From NCBI GenBank assembly GCA_023630585.1, contig CM042535.1, positions 37,769,301-37,833,300 on the forward strand: a stretch of DNA of 64,000 bases, in the 5' to 3' direction. Under the pieces are notes generated by a model. That model did not search any database, had not been told where the DNA came from, and saw nothing but the letters and a program-made list of their open reading frames with translations. Both the position numbers and the translations under genes were made by a program. Position 1 is the first letter of the stretch, and every line of letters begins with the position of its first letter. Below are positions 11,021 to 22,105 of this stretch, piece after piece. The stretch is from Cranoglanis bouderius. Taxonomy: Eukaryota > Chordata > Actinopteri > Siluriformes > Cranoglanididae.

Positions 11021-11395
11021 TGCCTGTGAGTCATCGAGTCTAATTCTCATGCAGAGTGGTGTGTCGCAGGTTCTCTCGGGCTGATGGCAAGACCTTGGAC
11101 TGACTCTGATGTTCTAAAGACTTCTGAAGATCAGAACTGGCCAGTGAGACAATCTCACCTTGTCAAGGGCTCTCTGTTTTGAACAAGGCACTAATTTACT
11201 CATTTCTTTAAGACAATACACTCTAATGTAACCTCATATCTGTTGATCGTGCAAAACTCCTACACTCCTACCTTCAGCGATCTTCGGTCGTTCCTCTCAG
11301 AGAACTTTTAAAGAACAGTATCAGAGTAGAAACCTTTTTTTTGAAGCTAAAAAAAACCCAAACTAATCATGAACTGTTAAAGAACCCTTGAAGAA
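11021..11395. other. Unrecognised intergenic DNA
   Basis: Non-repetitive sequence with no recognised feature. AAAGAACAGT and AAAGAACCCTTGAAGAACC near 11310-11398 faintly resemble the GGTTCT-type repeats found at 19.5-20.4 kb. Confidence 0.45.
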
Positions 11396-11600
11396 CCACG
11401 GCATTATCTGGAATGACCTACATTCATCTCATTTGTACAACTGAGCAGCTGAGAGATAAGGGCTTTGCTCAAGAGCCCAGCAGTGGCAGCAGTGGCAGTG
11501 CTGGGATTTGAACTCATGACCTTCCGATCAGAATCCCAACGTCGGCCACAATTGGTTAGTGTCTCTCTGATTGACGGCAGAGAGCATTGAGCACAGCCAG
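11396..11600 (-). mobile_element. tRNA-headed SINE, reverse orientation
   Basis: Read on the minus strand, the B-box-like AGTTCAAATCCCAGCACTGCC (B-box core at 11503-11513) is followed by GGGCTCTTGAGCAAAGCCCTT, CAGCTGCTCAGTTGTACAAATG and a tail near GTAGGTCATTCCAGATAATGCC. This matches the widespread fish SINE body that includes a TGAGCAAGGCCCTTAACC-type segment (known family, from memory). The A-box region near 11550 is degraded. Same family as 2706-2825. Confidence 0.75.
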
Positions 11601-12279
11601 TCATGCTCTCTTGGACACCCAGATGGGTGTGGAGTTCTGTGGATTCAAACCTGAGATTTTTCTGTTGGACTTCTGATGTTGATGAGGGAAGAGAGTCTTG
11701 AAGATCTCCTCAGGTTCCTCCTTGTGCTTTTAATGTTTGAGTAATATCTTGTCTAGCACAACGTACAGATGATTGTATTCTATTGGGTTTATCATCATTT
11801 TTTCTTCCTCGCCTGAAACGTGGTTGTGATGAGACGGAATGACAGTGAAGCTTGCCTTGATATTGCATCAGACTGGGGACGCAGTGCTGCGTCTGTCTAA
11901 TAACTCACGCTGATAAAGCAATGGACTGGAACGTAACTCGGTGTCTGGGATTCGCCATATTATTTCATCTCAACACCTTTTCTTGATATCGCGCCTTTTC
12001 GAATTTGCCGTGTTTCCGTTTGGATTTAACAACGCACTCGTTTTTCAAACGGACACGCGCTTGTACTTGAGAGTGTGTTTCCTCGCTCTCTCGCTCTAGC
12101 TCGCTCACCTGAATCGTCCCTTTCTGTTTACAGGACCTTTTATGAGCCAGCGCCGGCGTGAAGTCATGAGGGCAGCACAAATCCGTTCTCGCTGCTATAC
12201 GTGTGACATATTAACACGAGAAATAAACATGGTTTAAAATTCATGAGTCGACCGGTCTATCTTGGGGAGCGTTTAGGTC
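11601..12279. other. Unrecognised intergenic DNA
   Basis: Non-repetitive. The minus frame at 11965-12180 is Lys/Arg/Glu-rich but has no recognisable domain. No transposon ends seen. Confidence 0.45.
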
Positions 12280-12505
12280 TTGGCGGGTGAACGCTAAATT
12301 AATGCAGAATCATTACTTCGGCGCTATAGGGTCACCGAAGTGCCTTCCGCATATAAATCGTATACATTTCTGTTCTCCCAGAGGACAAAGCAGGCAAGGA
12401 CAAGGACAGTTCAAGGGTGTAGACAGACCCAGAAATCTGAAAGTTTGCGTCAGTCACGTTGTACAGGGTTCTGAAGTGCATGAATATTAAATATGCATGA
12501 GGCGT
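12280..12505. promoter_or_regulatory. Candidate conserved noncoding element with POU/homeodomain-like sites
   Basis: A complex, repeat-free stretch with GCTAAATTAATGCAG near 12291 and a near-palindrome TGCATGAATATTAAATATGCAT at about 12478-12499. The latter contains two octamer-like halves. No coding frame. The assignment rests on motif density and sequence complexity only. Confidence 0.2.
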
Positions 12506-12619
12506 AGATGGATGGCGAAGGCAGTCAGCGGTAATAATATTTACAATCGTTTTGATACGAAATATTACACTGCAGTTTAGGCACTTGTTCTCGCATTCGT
12601 ATGCTATCGTTTCCATAGT

Positions 12620-12822
12620 AACAGCTCATTCACAGGGACTTGTATTTACATGACGTTGATATGACATTTTCTATAAAGAGATGTTTATTTAATATTTATG
12701 GAAGGAGCCTCCAGCGGAAAGGCATTTACTCTGTAACAGGACGAGTTCTGAGTGAAGGAATGACCCTTTATACTGTAGCTGCTATAATGTACGATACATT
12801 TATATCTGCTATAAATGGATAA
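12620..12822 (+). repeat. Diverged copy of MITE-like family A
   Basis: ATTTATGGAAGGAGCCTCCAGCG (near 12694) and the following CTCTGTAACAGG match the family core at 23206-23450, which reads GATGGAAGGAGTCTCCAGTG and then TTGTAGCAATCAGAGG. The copy is old and its ends are uncertain. Confidence 0.5.
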
Positions 12823-13540
12823 GAAAGAATGGGGAATAAAACACCGCAGGACTTGATGTTATTGGAAAATGAAACACTTTGAGGCTGTAACAGTAACCCG
12901 ACTGTACGCCATTCACTTTCTAGAATAGCATGATAGCGTGTCTTATTCCTTACTTAGCTTGTTTACACGCAGAGTATCAGATCCTGCAGATGAATATAGA
13001 TGTAAGTGTGAGTCTCCCGCTCTGATATCGCTTATAAGAAGCCTGTCCAAAGCAAAACCGTCTTAACTTGACATTTGTCGGTTTGTGGAAAAACCACGAA
13101 AAGGTCATCGGTGCTCTTCCCTTGTTCTCCATCACACCACACCTCACCTAATAAATGCATTACCGTTCTATCCTACTGACCCCAGACCAGCTTCCTGCCT
13201 CGAACATAACATCCAGATGCTGAAGCTCAGTCGTAGAGACTGATCCTGGGTCAGTTTTCAGGATCTGCCTATTTCCCAGGAATACCGTGCTGTTTTATTG
13301 GTGTTTTTTTCTTTTTTTTTTCTGGTGAGTGCTCTCAGATGTTCCGAGTGTGAAATATAACAAGTGCAATTCCAGAGTGATCGCATTACTTTCGGTTGAC
13401 TTTGTCTCCACGCGGGGGTGTAAAAAGCCTTTACACGGAGGTCGCTGACGGTCAGGCCACAATTAGAAGCTCGAATGAGAAGGACAAGGAAGGTCAGTGA
13501 GCTTAATGGGAGGGCAATGTGGGCTCACATGCGCTGCCTC

Positions 13541-13543
<3 letters not shown>
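12823..13543. other. Unrecognised intergenic DNA
   Basis: Unique sequence with one T-rich run near 13307-13321. No gene or repeat recognised. Confidence 0.45.

Positions 13544-13581
<38 letters not shown>
13544..13581. repeat. (CA)n microsatellite
   Basis: Uninterrupted CA run of 38 bases. Confidence 0.97.
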
Positions 13582-13582
<1 letters not shown>

Positions 13583-13940
13583 TGCCCAGAAAGTGACCAG
13601 ACAGCCTGTTCCGATAGAGAATGCATGACACAATTAAAACCTGACACTGTTTGCTAGCGACATTAATATCTTCCTGGCAGGATTTTCTTTCTTTCAGTCA
13701 ATAAAATCTCTAAATCAATAGCAGCGACTCAGTTTTTCAGCTCACAGGCTGCTGTGTGACTCCATTTCCTTCAGGTTTTGTGTTGGAATAGTTCTCAGTA
13801 AGTCTCTTCTTTTTATTGCTTTAGAGCCACAATGACATTTCACCTTGAATGGTTTTAACGCTGGTTACATTCAACAGATGAATAGCAACTCAAATCATTT
13901 AATATTCATCAAATGTATCAATATTTTTCTCTTTCTCTGT
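13582..13940. other. Unrecognised intergenic DNA
   Basis: Non-repetitive and AT-rich. Nothing identifiable. Confidence 0.45.
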
Positions 13941-14260
13941 CTAAAGAAGGATGGAGGGATAGATGAAAGAAAGAAATAAACAAAGAAAGAAAGAAAGAAA
14001 GAAGGAAAGAAAGAAAGATAAGATGGAATGACAAAAAAGGAAGAAAATATCAACAAAAAAACAATGGGATGGGTTTAAAAGAGAAAGAAACAGGTAAAGA
14101 AGGATGGAGGGATAGACAAAGGACTGACAGAAAGAAAGAAAGCACAAGCAAGATGGAACAACTGAGGAAAGAAAGAAGGATGGAGGGATAGACAAAAGAA
14201 AGAAAGAAAGAAAGAAAGAGAAAGAAAGAAAGATGGAGTGACAGAAGAAAGAAGAAGGAG
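13941..14260. repeat. (GAAA)n-rich degenerate tandem repeat
   Basis: A purine-rich tract in which AAGGATGGAGGGATAGA recurs near 13948, 14100 and 14178. Each is followed by (GAAA)n/(AAAG)n runs, so units of about 75-150 bp arose by duplication of a tetranucleotide tract with its flank. Confidence 0.85.
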
Positions 14261-14281
14261 TTTGATGTTCTGAGTGTGGAG

Positions 14282-14737
14282 AAGTGCTCAGTGTCCTCCA
14301 TGTTCTCTGTGTCCTCCATGTTCTCCATGTTCTCTGTGTCTGCCATGTTCTTCATGTCCACCATGTCCTCCATGTCTTCTATGTCCACCATGTTCTCCAT
14401 GTTCTCTGTGTCTGCCATGTTCTTCATGTCCACCATGTTCTCCATGTCCACCATGTCCTCCATGTTCTCCATGTTCTCTATGTCCACCATGTTCTCTGTG
14501 TCCTCCATGTTCTCCATGTCCACCATGTTCTCCATGTCTTCCATGTCTTCTATGTCCACCATGTCCTCCATGTTCTCTGTGTCTGCCATGTTCTTCATGT
14601 CCACCATGTTCTCCATGTCCACCATGTTCTCCATGTCCACCATGTTCTCCGTGTCCTCCATGTTCTCCATGTCCACCATGTTCTCCATGTCATCTGTGTC
14701 CACCATGTTCTCCATGTTCTCCTTGTCCTCCAGCATC
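14282..14737. repeat. 9-bp minisatellite (TCCATGTTC/TCCATGTCC/TCTGTGTCC)
   Basis: About 456 bases of 9-bp units, mainly TCCATGTTC, TCCATGTCC, ACCATGTCC and TCTGTGTCC. Because 9 is a multiple of 3, all three plus-strand frames and one minus-strand frame (14050-14799, Met-Glu-Asn-Met-Val-Asp type repeats) stay open. Simultaneous openness in four frames argues against coding. Confidence 0.93.
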
Positions 14738-14920
14738 GACTGACGTGTGAGATTTCTACAGCCTCCTTCTAAAAGTTCAGCTTCACTTTTTTTTTTCACT
14801 TTTTTGTTTTATGCATTACTTACAGATTCTATTTACTAGCATGTTCCTCCAGCTGCTCTTTCCCACATGACCATCATGCACTTAGTCATGTATTCATCTA
14901 ACCTTCCTCTCTCTGTCTGT

Positions 14921-14929
14921 CTCTCTCTC

Positions 14930-14965
<36 letters not shown>
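14921..14965. repeat. (CT)n microsatellite
   Basis: CT run with one C interruption, inside a wider pyrimidine-rich segment to about 15150. Confidence 0.95.
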
Positions 14966-15172
14966 CCCTCTTTATCCTTCCTTCCATCCATCTCCTCCCA
15001 TATCTCCCTCCACTTGCATTCCATTTCTCATTTTCTGTCTTTTCTTCTCATCTAAATCAATCTCTCACCACTTCCCTCTTTTTTTCGTTATCATTTATTA
15101 AACCCTCCTCTCTCTGTTTTTTTTCTCTCACCCTCTTTCATCTCTCAGTTCATCCTTCAGTATTCTGACGTG

Positions 15173-15175
<3 letters not shown>

Positions 15176-15215
<40 letters not shown>
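15176..15215. repeat. (CT)n-(CA)n compound microsatellite
   Basis: A CT run that passes directly into a short CA run. Confidence 0.96.
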
Positions 15216-16321
15216 TTTTCGGTAAACAGTTTAATGTCAGAGATTTCGTTCCTGATGAAAGCCAGTCTGAAAGGTCTGTTACAAAGCTGCAGAAAAAGGT
15301 GGGATTTGATTTGGCTTTCTGAAAAGAAGAGCTTTCACTTAAGGAACACAAACATTTAAAAAAACAATACAAAAAAAAAACAGGAAAGGTTAAGGATTTA
15401 CTGGATTTTACCACCCGGTCATGCACATCACACGGTGCTCTTTAACGTTTAATCAGTGATGGAAGGAACAGACGTACACGTGCCCCTGTAGCTGAGACAA
15501 AACACCAAAAGAACCTGCATGTTGCTTTTCTTCGAGATGATGCAGATAATGAGGAGGAGTGGACTCTGTGGTGGGAGGGACAGCAGAGAATCCAGTCATG
15601 GCACAAATCTAAGACATGGCTGTTTTATTTTCTCCAGCAGCAGGAGCTAAGACTTTGCACACAGAGGAAATAGTCAGGAGCTGGATCTGTAGTTAAAACA
15701 GATTAAAGAGGTTTAAAAAAAAAAAAAAATCATTTATGCTCCAGATGTTGGGCTTGAGCTCACTGGACTGGAACAGAACAGCGGACTTTACTGAGGAGAG
15801 CACTGGTGACATCTTTTTAGTCAGACTAACACTGGATCCAATCAGCCAGGGGGTCAAGGCCTTGTGGATATCAGGTTCTCGTTTAGAGACTGCTGTACAA
15901 CAGGTCTATCTCACTATTGTGACCTCACTATTAACGAGACCACGTGGGTCAGACTTGAGAAGCAACTGTTTCTAATGGAACTTGAAGAGGCTGAGATAGT
16001 GGATCTCACACTTTTTTTTATCCGGACAGTGGAAGGTTTTCTGTAGTTCGAGGACACCTGATGCAGCTGCTGGGATTTATTCTTGAACACAATCATCAAA
16101 GCTGCTGCCGTCGGACAGCGTGCATTCACACCTTCTGATAGGCCACCTCGTTAAACCTGTGGGTGAAAGGACTGGGATCGGGTCAGGGCGTTCTTCTAAA
16201 CCAGCTCGCAGTGGAGACACGAGGCTCACTGCTGGCTGACCATCTACAGAAACCTGTGTCTCTCTGTATTCCTGTCTGTCTCCATGACTTATTCTGTATT
16301 CTGTCCATACAGACACACAGC

Positions 16322-16325
<4 letters not shown>
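15216..16325. other. Unrecognised intergenic DNA
   Basis: No repeat structure. Short frames at 15736-15975 (+), 15864-16046 (+) and 15914-16129 (-) overlap one another, and none shows a known domain, so they are most likely chance. An A tract lies at 15715-15729. I cannot name a source element. Confidence 0.45.

Positions 16326-16379
<54 letters not shown>
16326..16379. repeat. (CT)n microsatellite
   Basis: Uninterrupted CT run of about 54 bases. Confidence 0.98.
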
Positions 16380-16380
<1 letters not shown>

Positions 16381-17036
16381 GACACACACAAAATTGGAGC
16401 ACAGTCCAGGTTCCATTCACAAGTTACATCCATTATTGATGTACTGAGCATTTCATCACTCTGTGTAATTAATATATTTCACTCATCACACACACACACA
16501 CACACTTCAGTGTGGATTGTCCCATGTTTGTGTGTTGTGGGCTCTACACTGTGTGTGTGTACATGTGAATGTGAAGGTCATGTGACTTCATGTGGCATCG
16601 GATCAATTCATATTTTTAAAAAATGCGACACTTTTGCGCTGCGTGTTTAAACGGAGTCTCCAAAGCCGACACGAGCGCATTTTTCTCACAACTTTGTTTA
16701 AATAAAATCCAACAGAATCACCTCAGATGAGATGGATATTGAGTACGATGAGAACGTTCAGCTGTTCTCCAGAACCTGGATACACTTACAGAAGTGTTTC
16801 GTCGTTACTCCAAAAACAGTACTTTAGAGAACATAGTTACCTTTAAAACTGAAGGTCTAAGGTACAACTGAAGGTCTAATTTAATCTATTTTTTTTTTTT
16901 TACAATTTGCATTAATTTACATTCATTTCCATTACAATTATCTTTAAAAAGCATCACATTAACTTTCAGGTGAGTGACATTAACTAAGCTAAAGTTACGA
17001 AAGACGCTCACTTGAAGGAACCAAATTTAAAATGTA
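16380..17036. other. Unrecognised intergenic DNA
   Basis: Unique sequence with a short (CA)n at 16490-16505 and a T run near 16891-16902. It ends at TA (17035-17036), which abuts the Tc1-type terminus. Confidence 0.5.
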
Positions 17037-17790
17037 CAACCCCAATTCCAAAAAAAGTTGGGACAGTATGGAAAAAAAAGAGTCATTTGAAAATTCAGTT
17101 CACCCTGTACTATATTGAAAACACATTATTAACACATTATTTGACGTTTTACTTTGTGAGTTTAATTTCTTTTTGAAAATATACACTCATTTCAAATCTG
17201 ATGACTGCAACACACTCCAAAAGAGTTGGGACAGTCGACTGTTTACCGCTGTGCAACATCACCTTTTCTTTTAATAACACTTATTAAGCGTTTGGGACTG
17301 AAGACACCAGTTGGTTAAGTTTAGCGAGTGGAATTTTCCCCCGTTCATTTCCATTATGCACTATTTTGCGCTTCATGATGCGCCACACATTCTCAATGGG
17401 AGACGGGTCAGGACTGCAGGCAGGCCATGCTAGCACCCGCACTCTCAGCTTACGCAACCATCCGGGCAGAATGTGGTTAGGCGTCGTCCTGCTCTGGATG
17501 GCAGCATCTGTTGCTCCAAAATGTGTACGCATCTTTCTGCATTAATGGAGCCCTCACAGATGTGAAAGTTACCCATGCCATGGGCACTGACACGTCCTCA
17601 TACCGTGACAGACGCTGGCTTTTTGGACCTGACGCTGATAACGGCTTGGACGGTCCTTTTCCTCTTTGGCCCGGAGAACACGACGGCTGTTTTGTCCAAA
17701 CACTATTTGAAATGTCGACTCGGCGGACCACAAAACATGATTCCACTGTTCTACTGTCCATCTCAGATGAGACCGAGCCCAGAGAAGTCA
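17037..17790 (-). mobile_element. Decayed Tc1/mariner-type DNA transposon, one end only
   Basis: A cut-and-paste transposon of the Tc1/mariner superfamily. The terminus CAACCCCAATTCCAAAAAAAG follows a TA dinucleotide (17035-17036), the expected target site. The inner AGAGTTGGGACAG repeat lies at about 17223. The transposase reads leftward (minus strand). Only the 3' two-fifths of the gene and one end remain: the copy stops at about 17790, where a trinucleotide tract begins, so the 5' half and the other inverted repeat are gone. The family is known to me as common in teleosts; no search was run. Confidence 0.88.
17284..17790 (-). pseudogene. Tc1/mariner transposase, C-terminal half, frameshifted and internally deleted
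   Basis: On the minus strand the catalytic-core remnant appears in two frames. From about 17785 to 17500 it carries scrambled residues around VESCFVVRRVDISN and SVWTKQPSCSPG, corresponding to the segment just after the first catalytic Asp region. From 17532 to 17284 it reads RVRVLAWPACSPDPSPIENVW, which holds the third acidic residue (Glu of PIEN), then RIMKRKI and LNQLVSSVPNA followed by a stop. Between the two, near 17480-17490, the usual segment containing the second catalytic Asp appears deleted. The enzyme cannot be active. Confidence 0.87.
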
Positions 17791-18202
17791 TAATAGTAGC
17801 ATCAGTATTAGTATTAGTGGTAAAAGTAGTAGGATGAGGAGTATTGGTGATAGCAGTGGTAGTAGCATCAGTAGTAGTATTAGTATTATTGGTAGTAGTA
17901 TTGGGGGGGGGGGGGGTTGATAACAGTAGTCGAAGGAGTAGTGGTATTAATAGAAGTAGTAATAGTAGCAGTAGTAGTGTTAGGAGTAGTATTAATAGTA
18001 GTAGGAATAATAGTAGTAGTAGCAGCAGGAGTAGTAGTATGGGGGGGGATTAGTAGAAGTAGTAGTAGCATCATTATTAGTATTAGTGGTAGTAGTAGTA
18101 GGAGTAGGATTGGTATTAGTAGTAGTAGTAGAAGGAGGAGGAGGAGGAGGTCTAGTAGTAGTAGTAGTAGTAGTAGAAGAAGAAGAAGGCGGAGGAGGAG
18201 GT

Positions 18203-18236
<34 letters not shown>

Positions 18237-18758
18237 GAGGAGGAGGAGGAGGAGGAGTAGTAGGAGGAGTAGTAGTAGTAGTAGTAGTAGTAGGAGGAGC
18301 AGGAGGAGGAGTAGTAGTAGGAGTAGGAGGAGTAATAGTAGTAATAGTAGTAGTAGTAGGAGTAGGAGGAGGAGTATTAGTAATAATAGTAGTAGTAGTA
18401 GTAGTAGGAGTATTAGTAATAGTAGTAGTAGTAGTAGGAGGAGGAGTAGTAGTAGTAGTAGTAGGAGGAGGAGGAGTATTAGTAATAATAGTAGTAGTAG
18501 TAGAAGGAGGAGGAGGAGTATTAGTAATAATAATAATAGTAGTAGTAGTAGTAGGAGGAGGAGAAGAAGAAATAATAGTAGTAGTAGGAGGAGGAGGAGG
18601 ATTAGTAATAATAGTAGTAATAGTAGAAGGAGGAGGAGGAGGAGTATTAGTAGTACTAGTAGAAGTAGGAGGAGGAGGAGTAATAATAGTAGCATTAGTA
18701 GTAGTAGTATAATACTATTATAGTAATATTAATATTAGTAGTAATAGTAGTAGTAGTA
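17791..18758. repeat. 968-bp imperfect trinucleotide tract (AGT/AGG/AAT)
   Basis: On the plus strand this is mainly AGT (TAG) units interspersed with blocks of AGG/GGA and a few AAT, plus a 14-G run at 17903-17916. Both strands give long frames made only of Ser/Arg or Leu, an artefact of trinucleotide periodicity. The tract starts exactly where the Tc1 remnant ends. It is unusually long for a fish microsatellite. Confidence 0.95.
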
Positions 18759-19053
18759 AGTACATCTACCAGATCCCTTCAAGGTGCTAGGTAGAACCCT
18801 AGAGGAGAGGGGTTTCCTGTTCAATTAGAATTCCAAGCAGAACCTATTTGGTTAGCTATTAACCATCAAATATTCAAGTTAGGGTTCTTTGGTTCTGTGT
18901 AGAACTCCACAACTTCCCAGGAAAAGGTTCCAAGAGAGAAACTCTGTAAAAGTTGATGTCATTTCTGTATAAATATGACTTTATAAACTGATAGAGAAGT
19001 CTGAGTGGACATGATTTTGGATTGATGAGCTGTAATCTCTGCTCTGCAGCTGT

Positions 19054-19054
<1 letters not shown>
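18759..19054. repeat. Short GGTTCT/AGAACC-type degenerate repeat
   Basis: Phrases such as AGGTAGAACCCTAGAG, AGCAGAACCTATTTGGTTAG and GTTAGGGTTCTTTGGTTCTG (18780-18905) match the family that dominates 19545-20420. The rest, up to the CA tract, is unique. Confidence 0.55.
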
Positions 19055-19131
<77 letters not shown>

Positions 19132-19202
19132 ACCGGCAGCAGTAATTTGCAGTTTGATCAGAGCCCCAGAGATACCGAACCGTATATCAGCCTCTCTCTC
19201 TC

Positions 19203-19295
<93 letters not shown>

Positions 19296-19303
19296 CACAC
19301 ACA
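19055..19303. repeat. Two (CA)n microsatellites (19055-19128 and 19204-19303)
   Basis: Two long CA runs, the second with AA interruptions. They are separated by 75 bases of unique DNA and a short CT run. Confidence 0.97.
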
Positions 19304-19406
19304 TATATACTATCAGTTTGATCACAAACTCACTGATAACAGCAGGACTCAGGCGACTCGAACTTTTCTCACACGAGCTCAATATAAAGTCAAACTTCCA
19401 CAACTT

Positions 19407-19408
<2 letters not shown>

Positions 19409-19472
<64 letters not shown>
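19409..19472. repeat. (GT)n microsatellite
   Basis: Pure GT run of 64 bases, about 105 bases downstream of the (CA)n pair. The opposite orientation could allow hairpin pairing. Confidence 0.97.
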
Positions 19473-19475
<3 letters not shown>

Positions 19476-19544
19476 CCAGAATTTGCTAAAGTTATTAGAG
19501 TTATTTTAAGTTAAATTAAAGCTTCTTCCTATATTCCAAAAAGC

Positions 19545-20420
19545 TTCTTCATGGTTTATTTGAATATTTAAGGGTTCTTCGCTGCTAAAAGGGGTTCTAC
19601 TTGAAATCTTTGGTACAGAAAACTTCATACGGAAGGATCTAGATTTAGACTAAGAGTGAAGACCCTCCTATAATCTAAACTCATAGAAAAAGAAGTTCCT
19701 CAACGGTTCTTCAATTGGAGTTCTTCTTAGAACCTTTTCTGACCAGAGAACCCTAGCTTGTAGGGTTCTACAAAAACCTTTAAGGGTTTCCCTAAAGGAA
19801 CAAACTGAAGAAAACTTAAAGGTTCTGTACCCTTTTAAAGACATATGCTGTGTATTGAAATAAAGGTTCCTCAGGGGTTCTTTTGGTTGCTAAGGGTTCT
19901 AGATGGAACCTCGGATCCTTTTCTAAAAGGCGAACCCTTAAGGATTCTGGGGTTTTTGTAACACTGTAAGTCCTTATACACTCTACATACATTCTCAGAA
20001 AATAAAGTTCCTTAAGGGTTGTTTGGACTGCTAATGGTTCTAGATTCCTAAAAGGGGTTCTAGTTGGAAATGGAAATCCATTTCTCTAGAGTTATATGTA
20101 GAAATGTTGAGTTCCTTCTAAGGGAACAAACACTTAAGGGTTCTAGATTTAACCTATAGTTTTAGCTGGCTTCGACATGGAACCTTCACTGAACAGGAAA
20201 GTCCCTATCTTGTAGGGTTGAACATAGAACCACAGAGACAGAGACAAATAAAGGTTCTTCTTGGGTTCCTTAACTAAACCTTTTCCTAAAAGTGCACCTA
20301 AACTCTTAAAAAGGTTTCTTTCATTGTTCCTTAATGGCTCATCACTGCCTGAAAGAGGTTCTACTTGGAAATCTTCTATTGTTGTGTTCTACATAGAACC
20401 TGTAATGGTTCTCCTACATC
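19545..20420. repeat. Degenerate GGTTCT/GGAACC repeat array
   Basis: Roughly every 30-45 bases there is AAGGGTTCT, TAGGGTTCTA, TAGAACC or GGAACCTTTTCT (for example near 19570, 19590, 19700, 19765, 19885, 20035, 20215 and 20340). The units contain short inverted halves (GGTTCT...AGAACC). They are too diverged for a clean unit consensus by eye. Confidence 0.75.
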
Positions 20421-21405
20421 AAGCTGCTTTGTGACGATGCATATTGTGCAATACAAGTCAAATTTAAATGGACTGAAACCTCACAGGTTTAAAGTGTTTA
20501 CGGGTTTTGGGTTTAATTTATGGGTTCTAGATTTATTTCGGCGGAACAGTTTGTTTGAGCTCAGTAATGAAAATCAGTCTTCCTTTCCGTGTGGCGATGG
20601 AGGATGAGGTGAAATGGGTTTAATATCCCAGCGCTCTGCTGTCTGTAATTCTGTTTAAAGATTGCGGTTTTCATTAATTTATCATAAACACGCAGCGCCT
20701 CGTACGTCCGCCGCCGTCCGTCGCCGTTGCGGTTCTCCGGGATTTTAATTCTAATCGGTTCTATAATCTGTTTCTGCGAGAAGCGTACAGGATTTAATTC
20801 CGAGAGGATTATTAAACTTGTGCTTATCAGCGATACAAAACTTCCTGCACTCATATTTCCCCTGTGTAGCACACCCAAAACACTGTAAAAACAAAACATC
20901 GAAGACTTTACCAGCACACACACAAACACACACACACAAACACACACACACACAGACACAAAGGAGAGGGGAGCTTATAACTCATTTTAAACATGTAAAA
21001 GAGTCCTTGCCAGGTAAATTGCATAATGAAGGGCGGTTTGGGGTAGCTAGGCCACACCCACAAGTGTTAACAGCAGCTACACATAATCAAGAGAAAAAAA
21101 AAACAAACAGATTTGTTACAGTTTTAACTCGTACTTAATTCTTGTATAATAAGAATTATTATATTCATCCATTTTTCATAACTGCTAAATGAATGAGTCT
21201 TTTTATATTGGACGTGTTGGTTATTCATCATCATGTGTTCTGCTTCTCGGTAACCAGCGCAATAAATAATGAATAAACACCGGCCATTAAGACGATTAAA
21301 ACCGAAATTAGGATCATGACCTCGTGTTAAAACCGGATCGGGAATGTTTAAAGTCTTATTTTGCTTTGACAGCTTTTTGGGGGGGAAAAAATCACGCCCA
21401 ATCTT
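20421..21405. other. Unique intergenic DNA
   Basis: Non-repetitive except for an imperfect (CA)n at about 20914-20955. The segment 20640-20850 is relatively GC-rich around GTCCGCCGCCGTCCGTCGCCG but has no gene-like frame. Confidence 0.45.
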
Positions 21406-21767
21406 TCATTATTCATGGCAAGAAAGAGCGAGAGAGAGATAGAGAGAAAAAAAAAAAAGAGTCTGGGCTGGTGCTTAAGAGAATCACGGCATCGGTGTTT
21501 GTGCTTAAAGAAGCGAGAATGTCAAACACCGAGCATGAAAAGCCAACGTGTAAAGGTTAGCATGCTTTAAGACTAAACACACACAGAGAGAGAGAGAGAA
21601 AGTGAAAGTGCAAATGGAGAGACCTGAGGAAGAATGCATTAGCAAGAGAGAGTGAGCTATAGAGAGATCAAAGCCAAAACGAAGCTGAGGGTGCCAATAC
21701 TTTTATGTCACTGCCAGAGGATGGTCCAGAGGAGGACAGAAAGATGTGGAGAGATAGATAGAAAGAG

Positions 21768-21810
<43 letters not shown>

Positions 21811-22043
21811 GTGACAGAAAAATAAATAAAGAGATTTTAGGAAAAAATAAAGAATGTGAATGTGTGAAATAAAAAATAAAGAGGGATTTGAAATAAGACA
21901 CAAAGATAGAAAGAGAGAATGGAGGGATAGAGGGTATGAAGGCATACATAGAGAGAGAGATCATAGATATACATAGAGAGAGAGAGAGAGAGAGAGAGCA
22001 GAAGGGCACAGACACATATGAAAAGAGAGAATGAATAAAACAT

Positions 22044-22102
<59 letters not shown>

Positions 22103-22105
22103 GCA
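21406..22105. repeat. GA-rich region with several (GA)n microsatellites
   Basis: Purine-rich plus strand with GA runs at about 21425-21445, 21584-21600, 21776-21807, 21950-21999 and 22046-22100, separated by AGATAGA-type units. GGGTGCCAATACTTTTATG at 21689-21707 resembles an inner terminal-repeat segment of some fish Tc1 elements, but no body is attached. Confidence 0.85.

Noticed and set aside
14050..14799. A 249-residue minus-strand frame of Met-Glu-Asn-Met-Val-Asp type repeats as a gene
   Set aside because: It is the translation of a 9-bp minisatellite that is equally open in three plus-strand frames. There is no domain and no promoter or splice context.
15736..16129. Overlapping short frames as a possible decayed gene
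   Set aside because: The frames lie on both strands, no domain is recognised and there is no codon or splice signal; most likely chance.
17886..18723. Poly-Leu (minus) and Ser/Arg-rich (plus) frames of about 269 residues
   Set aside because: Both strands are open because of trinucleotide periodicity. Homopolymer-like translation is not evidence of a protein.
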